Shown here piece by piece: positions 25,494 to 32,225 of a DNA stretch of 59,966 bases (the first letter of the stretch is position 1; each line of letters begins with the position of its first letter). Below the pieces are notes generated by a model that did not search any database, was not told where the DNA came from, and saw only the letters and a program-made list of their open reading frames with translations. This stretch comes from Kitasatospora humi. GTDB taxonomy: Bacteria; Actinomycetota; Actinomycetes; Streptomycetales; Streptomycetaceae. The stretch lies in contig NZ_JAJJPA010000041.1 of the NCBI RefSeq assembly GCF_020907985.1, forward strand, positions 1-59,966, given 5' to 3'. A program made the translations under genes and the position numbers.

Positions 25494-27250
25494 CACCGCC
25501 GACCGTTCCGCTGATCCTCAGCCAGGAGCCGGTGCGCGGTCAGCTGGGGCCGGTCAAGGCCACCTCGCCGAGCCGGGCGGTGGTGTACGCCACCGCCGCC
25601 GGCGAGCTGGCCTGGTTCGACGGCCGGCCGCTCAGCTGGTCGCAGCAGTTCTTCTCCAAGTACCGGACCCGCTACGAGGTGGACGTCAGCGACCACCGCA
25701 GGACCGTGGTGCTGCGCAGCACCCCGCTGCCGTCCCGGGACCAGGTGCACCGGTTCGAGGCGACCGTGGACGTCGGCTTCCGGGTCACTGATCCGACCGA
25801 GGTGGTGCGGCGCAACATCCAGGACGCACTGGTCGTGGTCTACGGCTTCCTGGCCGACTACCTGCGACCGCTGGCGCGCGGCTTCGCCATCGACCAGGCG
25901 GACGCCGCCGAGGCGCACCTCAACGGCAAGCTGGCCCACGAGCAGGTGCTGCCCGAGGGGATCACCCTCTACCGGTGCAGCGTGAAGCTCGACCCGGACG
26001 CCGCGGCGGCCGCGTTCATCGCGGCCCGGACCAAGGCGGTCCGCGACCGGGCGCTCGGCACGGCGGCCCATGAGCGGGCGGTGGCGGAGACCCGCAGCCG
26101 GGAAATGATCAAGGACCTGGAGCAGCAGGCCGAGCTCAACCGCCAGCGGGAGCGGGAGCGGGCGCTGGCCGGCACCGGCGTCGACATCGATGGCCTGATC
26201 AAGCGCCACCTGGTGATGCACCCGGAGGACACCGGGCCGGCGATCGAGATGCTGTCCAAATGGGCCGAGGCGGTGGCCGGCCGCCAGGAGGTCTTCGACC
26301 AGCGGTCGGTCGACGTCTTCCAGTTCATGGTGGCCAAGGACCTGATCCAGCCGGCCGACGTCGAGCTGATCCGCCGCCAGGCGCTGGCCCGGGTGCACAG
26401 CCCGGCCCTCGCCCCCGGCGCCGCTTCGGCCCTCCCGGTCGTCTGGGGCGGCGGCGCGGCGCTGCCGAGCGGGCAGCCGGCGCCCGACCCGCTCACCGCG
26501 CCCGCCCAGGTGCAACCGACCGTGCTGGCCGGCCGGCCGGTCACGGTGGCGAACCCGCCGACCCCGGTGGACCGGCCGGCGGCCGGCAGCCCCGTGCTGC
26601 CGTGCTACCTGGTGCTGGACGAGTCCGCGGCCATGGCCGGCTGCCTGCCGGCACTCGGCAACGCGTTGCGCACCCTGCAGACCGCGCTGGTGATGAACCA
26701 GGGGGCTCAGTACGGTCTGCGGCTCTCGGTGCTGGGCATGGCCGAGGAGACCAGGGTCGGGCTGGCGATGTGCCAGGTCGAGTGGACCACCGGGATGCCG
26801 GCGCCCGAGGCGCGCGGCGGCGCCAGCTACGCGAGTGCCTTCGAGAAACTGCTGGAGGTCGTCCCCGCCGACGTCCGGCGGCTCAAGGCGGAGCACCCCA
26901 CGGTGCTGCGGCCCGTTGCCTTCCTGCTGCTGGCCGGCACGGTCGACGACGGCGCGCGGTGGCGGCAGGCGCTGCGGCGGCTGATCGACCCGGCGGTGAA
27001 CGGCTTCGTCCCCACCCTGGTGGCGGTCGGGGTCGGCCGGGCCGCGGAGCCGGACATCGCCGAGATCGCCCGGCAGCCGCAGTTCGGGCTGGTCGCCGAG
27101 GACCGCGCCGACCTGCCGGGAGCGGTCGAGCGGTTCGCGGAGCTGCTGCAGCGGACCGTCGTCCGACTGGGCGACGACCTGGCGGCCGGGCGCCCCGGCC
27201 TGGAACTCGCCAAGCTGCCGGGCTTGCGGCCGGCGGTGCGGCCGAGCTGA
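25490..27250 (+). CDS. SPFH/band-7-like and vWA domain protein
   Basis: A 586-residue protein. Residues about 1-175 resemble an SPFH/band-7 domain: RYEVDVSDHRRTVVLRSTPL, then DVGFRVTDPTEVVRRNIQDA. A charged coiled coil (about 185-230, EMIKDLEQQAELNRQRERER) follows. A linker rich in Ala/Pro leads to a C-terminal vWA domain from about 372. The MIDAS reads LVLDESAAMAG: Asp and the first Ser are kept but the second Ser is Ala, so metal binding is doubtful. A TerY-like protein with an intact MIDAS follows. SPFH proteins form membrane-associated rings; no N-terminal membrane helix is visible here, so anchoring is uncertain. Overlaps the upstream gene by ATGA. Confidence 0.65.
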   Translation: MTPPTVPLILSQEPVRGQLGPVKATSPSRAVVYATAAGELAWFDGRPLSWSQQFFSKYRTRYEVDVSDHRRTVVLRSTPLPSRDQVHRFEATVDVGFRVTDPTEVVRRNIQDALVVVYGFLADYLRPLARGFAIDQADAAEAHLNGKLAHEQVLPEGITLYRCSVKLDPDAAAAAFIAARTKAVRDRALGTAAHERAVAETRSREMIKDLEQQAELNRQRERERALAGTGVDIDGLIKRHLVMHPEDTGPAIEMLSKWAEAVAGRQEVFDQRSVDVFQFMVAKDLIQPADVELIRRQALARVHSPALAPGAASALPVVWGGGAALPSGQPAPDPLTAPAQVQPTVLAGRPVTVANPPTPVDRPAAGSPVLPCYLVLDESAAMAGCLPALGNALRTLQTALVMNQGAQYGLRLSVLGMAEETRVGLAMCQVEWTTGMPAPEARGGASYASAFEKLLEVVPADVRRLKAEHPTVLRPVAFLLLAGTVDDGARWRQALRRLIDPAVNGFVPTLVAVGVGRAAEPDIAEIARQPQFGLVAEDRADLPGAVERFAELLQRTVVRLGDDLAAGRPGLELAKLPGLRPAVRPS

Positions 27251-27298
27251 CCCGCCACCGCTCCTCCCCACCCACGATCCCGAGAGGAAGTGCTTGTG

Positions 27299-27979
27299 AT
27301 GGCCGACAACCGCGGTCACCTGATCCCCATGTACGTCGTCGCGGACGAGTCCGGCTCGATGACCGCGCACCTGGACGAACTGAACGACGGGCTCGCCTCG
27401 CTGCACCGGGCCTTGCTGGGCGAGCCGATGGCGGCGGCCAAGGTCCGGTTCTCGGTGCTGGGGTTCTCCAACTCGGTGTCGGTCCGGATGCGGCTGGCCG
27501 ACCTGCGCCAGGAGAACGAACTCCCGAGGCTGACCACGTACGGCGGCGCCACCAGCTACCTCGAGGCGTTCGCGGCGCTGCGCAACCAGATCCCGCAGGA
27601 CGTCACGGCGCTCAAGCAGGAGGGCTACGCGGTCTACCGGCCGGCGGTCTTCTTCCTGAGCGACGGTCAGCCCAACCCGGGGGAGGACTGGGAGGAGGAG
27701 CACCGCCGACTGACGGACCGCTCGCTGACCCTGGGGGCGCCGAACATCGTGGCCTGCGGCATCGGCGACGCCGAGGCCCGCACCATCCTGGACGTGGCCA
27801 CCAGCAACGACTACGCGTTCGTGGCGGTCCCGGGCGTCGAGCTGGGCGCCACGGTCGCCAAGTTCTGCACGGCGCTGACCACCAGTGTCATCCAGTCCGG
27901 GCTCTCGCTGGGCACCGACCGCGCCGAGCTGGTCGTCGACAAGCCCGAGGGCTTCCGCATGGCGATCGACGTGGTGTGA
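27299..27979 (+). CDS. TerY-like vWA domain protein
   Basis: A 226-residue single vWA domain of the TerY family. The MIDAS motif VVADESGSM (D16, S18, S20) is complete, with the Thr of GGATSYLEAF (MIDAS motif 2) and Asp of FFLSDGQPNPGED (motif 3). The last 40 residues form the extra strand-helix seen in TerY proteins. GAGAGGAAG is about 10 bases before ATG 27299; GTG 27290 and 27296 are alternatives. TerY, a PP2C phosphatase and an atypical kinase form the TerY-P phosphorylation triad described for tellurite/stress and conflict loci; the next two genes complete it here. No terB, terC or terD gene is nearby. Confidence 0.85.
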   Translation: MADNRGHLIPMYVVADESGSMTAHLDELNDGLASLHRALLGEPMAAAKVRFSVLGFSNSVSVRMRLADLRQENELPRLTTYGGATSYLEAFAALRNQIPQDVTALKQEGYAVYRPAVFFLSDGQPNPGEDWEEEHRRLTDRSLTLGAPNIVACGIGDAEARTILDVATSNDYAFVAVPGVELGATVAKFCTALTTSVIQSGLSLGTDRAELVVDKPEGFRMAIDVV

Positions 27980-27983
27980 CCTG

Positions 27984-29096
27984 ATGCGCGAACACTCCTT
28001 CTTCCCACCGGTCAGCCGGGCCGGCAGCAGCCGGCCGGCCGCCCAGCCGGACAGCGTCTACGACCAGGAAGCGGACGAGCAGCCGGCGCCGCAGCCCGTG
28101 GTGGTGCAGCCGCTGCCGCCGCCGCAGCCGACCGGGCCGGCGTCGCCGCTCCCGCTGGCCGTGCCGCCCCCGTCGCCGCAGGCCCTGCCGGTGCCGTCGG
28201 CGGCGATGCGGTTCGAGGAGCGCTGGTCCCCGCTGGTGATCGACCGGCCGGCCGCCTCCTTCGAGCCCCGGCCGCCGTCCGGGCCCTCCTACCGGCCCGA
28301 CACGCTCTTCGACGGCTGGTCGACCGACCGGCTGACGGTCCGGCTGGCCTCGGTCCGCGGCTACGGCCACCGGCACAGCGGCCGTCCGCGCGAGGACGAC
28401 ATCGCGGTGGCCGTCCACCCGTCGAGCGGCACGCTGGTGTTCGCCGTCGCCGACGGGGTCTCCAGCGCCGAGCAGCCGCACCTCGGCGCCACCCTCGCCT
28501 GCCGGACCGCCGTGGACACGGTGCTCGCGCAGCTGGCGGAGCGGCGGCCCGAGCTGGACTGGACGGCGGTCGCCAAGCACGCGGCCTGGCAACTGGTCGA
28601 GCACGCCATGCGGGTGCGCCAGTCGGACCAGCCCGATGCGGCCGAAGCCGAGCGGATGCTGGCCACCACGCTGGTCGCGGGAACGGTGGAACCCGTCGAT
28701 CGGGACGCCAGGGTGACGGTCATCCAGGTCGGCGACTCGGCCGCCTGGGTGCTGCGCGACGGTCAGTACATCGCCCCGCTGCGCAGCCAGAGCGCACCGC
28801 GTCCGGAGGTGGCCTCCAGCTCGGTCTCCCCGCTGCCCCGGCTGCCGAACGAGGTCAAGCCGCACGGCTTCTACCTGGCGCCGGACGACGTGCTGCTGGT
28901 CGGTACCGACGGCTTCGGCGACCCGCTGGGCAGTGGGGACGGCCCGGTGGGCCGGACCTTCGCCCGGCACCTGGCCACGCCGCCCGAGCCGCGCGGGCTG
29001 GCCCACCTGCTGGACTTCTCGCGCGAGACCTTCGACGACGACCGGACCCTGCTGGCCGTCTGGCACCGCCGACGGCTCGACGGCGGTGCCCGGTGA
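27984..29096 (+). CDS. PP2C-family protein phosphatase (TerY-P triad)
   Basis: A 370-residue protein. Residues 1-110 are Pro-rich and disordered. The catalytic PP2C domain follows, with its metal-binding aspartates in FAVADGVSSAE (about 154), VQVGDSAAWVL (about 248), VGTDGFGD (about 308) and DDDRTLLAVW (about 352). It therefore looks catalytically complete and Mn/Mg dependent. ATG 27984 begins 4 bases after the TerY stop. The stop overlaps the kinase start (GTGA). It is expected to reverse phosphorylation by the following kinase on components of this operon. Confidence 0.88.
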   Translation: MREHSFFPPVSRAGSSRPAAQPDSVYDQEADEQPAPQPVVVQPLPPPQPTGPASPLPLAVPPPSPQALPVPSAAMRFEERWSPLVIDRPAASFEPRPPSGPSYRPDTLFDGWSTDRLTVRLASVRGYGHRHSGRPREDDIAVAVHPSSGTLVFAVADGVSSAEQPHLGATLACRTAVDTVLAQLAERRPELDWTAVAKHAAWQLVEHAMRVRQSDQPDAAEAERMLATTLVAGTVEPVDRDARVTVIQVGDSAAWVLRDGQYIAPLRSQSAPRPEVASSSVSPLPRLPNEVKPHGFYLAPDDVLLVGTDGFGDPLGSGDGPVGRTFARHLATPPEPRGLAHLLDFSRETFDDDRTLLAVWHRRRLDGGAR

Positions 29097-30796
29097 CCGT
29101 GCCGCTGCGGTGCCAGGACCTGGCCCTGGGCGACCGGCTCGGCCGGGGCGGGCAGGGCGCGGTCTGGGAGGTCAACGGCCGCCTGATCAACCGGACGTGG
29201 CAGGTGGTCTTCAAGGAGTACACCGCCGAGTGCCGCGCGGAACTGCGCGGGGACGCCCTGGACGCGCAGGTCGAGTTCCTGCCGGGGCTGCCGCTGCGGA
29301 CCGGGCAGTGGCTGAGCGAGCACACCGCCTGGCCGGCGGCCGCGGTGGCGGACGACGACGGGCACTGCGGGTTCCTGATGCGGCGGCTGCCCGAGGAGTA
29401 TTTCTTCGACCTGAGCACGGGCGACCGCAAGCCCGCCGCCCTCGAGTTCCTGCTCAACAACGAGAGCTACCAGCGGCGGATCGGACTCCACGTCACCGAC
29501 CTCCAGCGACTCCAGCTGCTGCTGGACCTGGCGGGGCTCCTGGACCGGCTGCACGGGCTCGGCGTGGTGGTGGGCGACCTCTCGCCGAAGAACGTGCTCT
29601 TCCGGCTGGCTCCGGCTCCGGGGTGCTTCCTGATCGACTGCGACGCGATGCGGGTCGAGGGCCGGGACGCGCTGGTCCAGCGGGAGACGCCCGACTGGGC
29701 GGTTCCGACGGGCGAGGAGCTCGCCACCGTGGCCGCCGACGGGTACAAGTTCGGCCTGCTGGCGCTGCGGCTGTTCGCTCGCGACCAGGCCACCCGGGAC
29801 GCCGGAGCCCTGGCGGGGGTCTCGCCGGCGCTCGGGCGGCTGGCCCGGCTCAGCCAGAGCGGCCCTGACCTGCGGCCGGGGCTCGGGCAGTGGGCCGAGG
29901 CGCTCGGGCGGGCCATCGCCGCGCCGGCCGCGCCGAAGCCACCGAAACCCGCCGCCCCGCCCACCGCGCCGAGCCCGCCCACCGCGCCGAAGCCGTCGGC
30001 TGCGCCCAAGCCGCCCACCGCGCCGAAGCCACCGAAACCCGCCGCCCCGCCCGCCGCGCCGAAGTCGCCCACCGCGCCGACCATCAAGGTGACGGTGCCC
30101 ACCCCGCCCATGCCGCCGGTCCGGACGGTTCCGGCGCCACCGAAGAAGTCGCGGGCCGGCGGGCGGCTGGCCGCGCTGCTCTCACTCGCGGTGCTGGCGT
30201 TCTTCGGCTACCGCGCGTACGTCGCCTACGACGCCGAGCACACCGGTCCGTCCGCTCCGCCCTCCAGCGGGCCGACCGAGGGCACCTCGCACGCCGTCGG
30301 CGCGGGCCGCACCGGCACGCCCGCCGCCTACGACGGTCAGGCGCGGTCCCAGGCGGCCGCGGTCGACGCCCTGCTCAACGGCAACGCCGGCAACCGTGAC
30401 GCGGTCACCCAGGCCGTCAGCACGATCGACTCCTGTGCCGGCTCCGACGCGGTCTCCGCCGCGGTGAGCACGTTGAACAGCGCGGCGCAGGCGCGGCTGA
30501 CGCTGGCCCAGCGGCTGGCGAGCACGGACACCTCGCAACTCGCCGACCTCGGACAGCGGTTGAGCGACGTGCTGCGCTTCTCCGCGGCGGCCGACACCTC
30601 CTTCGCCGGGTGGGGCAACGCGGTCGCGGCCGGCACCGCCGACTGCTCCTCGGGGACGGCGGCGCACACAGCCGACTGGGACCAGGCGATGGCGGCGAGC
30701 CGGCAGGCGACGGCCGCCAAACAGTCGTTCACCGACGGATGGAACCCGCTGGCCGCCCGCTACGGCCTGGCCACCCGTGACCCGGCGGCGCTGTGA
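29093..30796 (+). CDS. Atypical membrane-anchored protein kinase (TerY-P triad)
   Basis: A 567-residue protein. The kinase domain is about residues 10-275: Gly-loop GRGGQGAVWEV (18-27), Lys41 in VVFKEY, catalytic loop VVGDLSPKNVLF (Asp162, Asn167; HRD replaced by VGD) and the metal motif LIDCDAM (DCD for DFG, 182-184). A Pro/Lys linker (about 278-350) with an internal 90-nt duplication follows, then one membrane helix (about 357-377, LAALLSLAVLAFFGYRAYVAY). The 190-residue external domain is Ala/Ser-rich and contains two Cys (in IDSCAGSD and TADCSSG) that could form a disulfide. Both metal/catalytic Asp remain, so activity is plausible. Confidence 0.85.
   Translation: MTVPLRCQDLALGDRLGRGGQGAVWEVNGRLINRTWQVVFKEYTAECRAELRGDALDAQVEFLPGLPLRTGQWLSEHTAWPAAAVADDDGHCGFLMRRLPEEYFFDLSTGDRKPAALEFLLNNESYQRRIGLHVTDLQRLQLLLDLAGLLDRLHGLGVVVGDLSPKNVLFRLAPAPGCFLIDCDAMRVEGRDALVQRETPDWAVPTGEELATVAADGYKFGLLALRLFARDQATRDAGALAGVSPALGRLARLSQSGPDLRPGLGQWAEALGRAIAAPAAPKPPKPAAPPTAPSPPTAPKPSAAPKPPTAPKPPKPAAPPAAPKSPTAPTIKVTVPTPPMPPVRTVPAPPKKSRAGGRLAALLSLAVLAFFGYRAYVAYDAEHTGPSAPPSSGPTEGTSHAVGAGRTGTPAAYDGQARSQAAAVDALLNGNAGNRDAVTQAVSTIDSCAGSDAVSAAVSTLNSAAQARLTLAQRLASTDTSQLADLGQRLSDVLRFSAAADTSFAGWGNAVAAGTADCSSGTAAHTADWDQAMAASRQATAAKQSFTDGWNPLAARYGLATRDPAAL
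29929..30080 (+). repeat. In-frame repeats in the kinase linker
   Basis: A GCGCCGAAGCCACCGAAACC-type block of about 32 bases occurs at 29931 and again at 30021, exactly 90 bases apart. Shorter CCCACCGCGCCGA copies lie between. It encodes a KPPKPAAPP / PPTAPKP linker and could vary in length between strains. Confidence 0.75.
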
Positions 30797-30841
30797 CCGG
30801 CCCGGCGCGGGCGGCGGCCCCGGCGCGCCGGGCCCGGAGCG

Positions 30842-31588
30842 TCAGGCCGACCTGAGGTCCGGTGCGGGCGCCGCCGGGCCCGCCGCGGGTGACCCCACCG
30901 GGCCCGCCCGCAGGGCGAGTTCGCGCAGCTCGTTCGGCCGGACCAGCTGGATCAGCCGCCGTCCGGTGGCCACCATGCCCTGGTCGCGCCACTGTTCGAG
31001 GATCCGGCTGACCGTGCGCCGCGAGCTGAGCACCAGGCCCGCCAGGTCGTCCTGGGAGAGCGGCAGCGTGATGGCCAGCTGCCCGCGTTCGGGGCCGTCC
31101 AGCGGCTGGCCGTACCGCGCGCTCAACTCCAGTACCAGTGAGGCGAGACGGGCCTGCACCGGGGCGCCCGCGGCGGCCCGGCCGCCGTCCGCCTCGCGCA
31201 GCCGCTCGGACAGCATCCGCGGTACGGCCTGCGCGATGCCCGGGTAGCCGTGCCGGGCCGCGGTGAACCGGCTCAGCGGGATCACCATCGCCTCGACGGC
31301 GGTCAGGGCGTAGAGGCTCGCCGAGCGGGTGCCGCCGTTGAGACCGGCCTGCTCGCCCAGCAGGTCGCCCGGCCCGCGGATGGCCAGCACCGCCCGGTAG
31401 CCGTGCTCCGAGTCCACCAGGACCTTCGCACAGCCCTGGCGGATCACCAGGAGGTGCTGGCTCGCGTCGTCCTGGCGGAGCATCGCCTCGCCCGGGCGGA
31501 AGCTCACCGGCCGGCTGATCCGGCGCAGCTCCCGGCGGGCCGGCTCGTCCAGCATGGACCAGAACGGGGTGATCGGTTCGGTGGTCAT
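30842..31588 (-). CDS. Crp/Fnr-family transcriptional regulator
   Basis: A 248-residue protein. Residues about 15-125 form a cyclic-nucleotide-binding beta-roll: FRPGEAMLRQDDASQHLLVI, then GPGDLLGEQAGLNGGTRSAS, which lies where the phosphate-binding cassette (GELALxxxxPRxA) sits. GTRSAS is related to PRxA, with the Arg kept. After the dimer helix, the winged HTH is LPLSQDDLAGLVLSSRRTVSR (about 186-206). A short Ala/Pro tail ends the protein. Its start overlaps the stop of the membrane-effector gene (ATGA), so the two are one operon. It is expected to bind a cyclic nucleotide and control this locus; the ligand is unknown. Confidence 0.86.
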   Translation of the reverse strand: MTTEPITPFWSMLDEPARRELRRISRPVSFRPGEAMLRQDDASQHLLVIRQGCAKVLVDSEHGYRAVLAIRGPGDLLGEQAGLNGGTRSASLYALTAVEAMVIPLSRFTAARHGYPGIAQAVPRMLSERLREADGGRAAAGAPVQARLASLVLELSARYGQPLDGPERGQLAITLPLSQDDLAGLVLSSRRTVSRILEQWRDQGMVATGRRLIQLVRPNELRELALRAGPVGSPAAGPAAPAPDLRSA

Positions 31589-32100
31589 CTGATGAGTCCC
31601 GCCAGGGTCACCAGCAGGGTGCCGAGCACCGCGCAGTAGAGCGACTGCTGCACCCGCCGGTGCTTGATCCAGGCGATCTGGCTCATCGTCACGAGTTGCC
31701 GGCTGAGCACCGGGAGCGGATCAGCCGTGGTCAGCCGCTCGGCCAGCTGCTCGGGGGACCAGTGGCGCAGGTGGCCGTAGTGGATGTAGTCCTGCCGCCA
31801 GCTCTGCGGGTTGTCCCGGCTGGCCGTGCGCGGCATCACCACCAGGACGGCCAGCACGGCCGCCGTGCCGAGCAGTGCCACGCCGGCCCAGAGCGCGGCC
31901 ACCGGCAGTGTGCCGTCGCCGCGGCCGGGGAGCTGGCCGGCGCCGGAGAGTGCGATGATGCCGCCGAGGGCCGCCGACTCGATGGTGAGGGCGAAGGAGG
32001 CCTTGCTGTCGACCTTGCCGGTGAAGTCGGCCAGTGACGCGTGGATCGACCAGGCGGTGCTCACCGCCCGCTCCCTGGAGACCGCTTCCTCGTCCGCCAT
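31585..32100 (-). CDS. DUF5706/Pycsar-type transmembrane effector
   Basis: A 171-residue protein. A helix near residues 14-32 has the DUF5706 pattern (ASLADFTGKVDSKASFALTI). Two membrane helices follow (about 33-50 and 61-84). A soluble segment, YIHYGHLRHWSPEQLAERL, then LSRQLVTMSQIAWIKHRRVQ, leads to a last C-terminal membrane helix (YCAVLGTLLVTLAGLI). This layout matches the TM effectors of Pycsar anti-phage systems, which damage the membrane when cyclic CMP or UMP accumulates. ATG 32100 has a GGGGGG ribosome site; an upstream in-frame ATG at 32196 would run into the hutH promoter. Co-transcribed with the Crp-type gene; divergent from hutH. Confidence 0.78.
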   Translation of the reverse strand: MADEEAVSRERAVSTAWSIHASLADFTGKVDSKASFALTIESAALGGIIALSGAGQLPGRGDGTLPVAALWAGVALLGTAAVLAVLVVMPRTASRDNPQSWRQDYIHYGHLRHWSPEQLAERLTTADPLPVLSRQLVTMSQIAWIKHRRVQQSLYCAVLGTLLVTLAGLIR

Positions 32101-32162
32101 CAGCCCCCCAGCAGTGTGGTCCGACCGTGCCAGCATATCGGCGTCCGGGCCGGACATGACGC

Positions 32163-32180
32163 GGAAGGGGAATCCCTTCC
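32163..32180. promoter_or_regulatory. Inverted repeat between the effector operon and hutH
   Basis: GGAAGGG-GAAT-CCCTTCC, a perfect 7-bp inverted repeat with a 4-base spacer, lies 63 bases upstream of the effector start and 46 bases upstream of hutH. It is placed to control the effector-Crp operon, hutH or both. Confidence 0.45.
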
Positions 32181-32189
32181 TTCCCCTGG

Positions 32190-32220
32190 TTGTCATATCT
32201 TCATTCAGCTGATCTGATAG
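32190..32220 (+). promoter_or_regulatory. hutH promoter with ATTCAG/CTGAT operator
   Basis: TTGTCA (32190-32195) and TGATAG (32215-32220) are a plausible -35/-10 pair with a 19-base spacer. The -10 ends 5 bases before the hutH ATG, and there is no ribosome site, which suggests a leaderless message. TTCATTCAG (32200-32208) followed directly by CTGATC lies in the spacer, so a bound regulator would block polymerase. Half-sites of the same sequence lie upstream of hutU. Confidence 0.5.
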
Positions 32221-32225
32221 TGCAT

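Noticed and set aside
24701..27703. 1000-codon open frame on the minus strand
   Set aside because: It is antisense to the STAND, SPFH-vWA and TerY genes. The translation is rich in Arg, His, Gln and Gly with no domain, typical of a high-GC shadow.
27299..30796. Tellurite-resistance (ter) operon
   Set aside because: Only the TerY-P triad is present; there are no TerB, TerC, TerD/Z-type genes.
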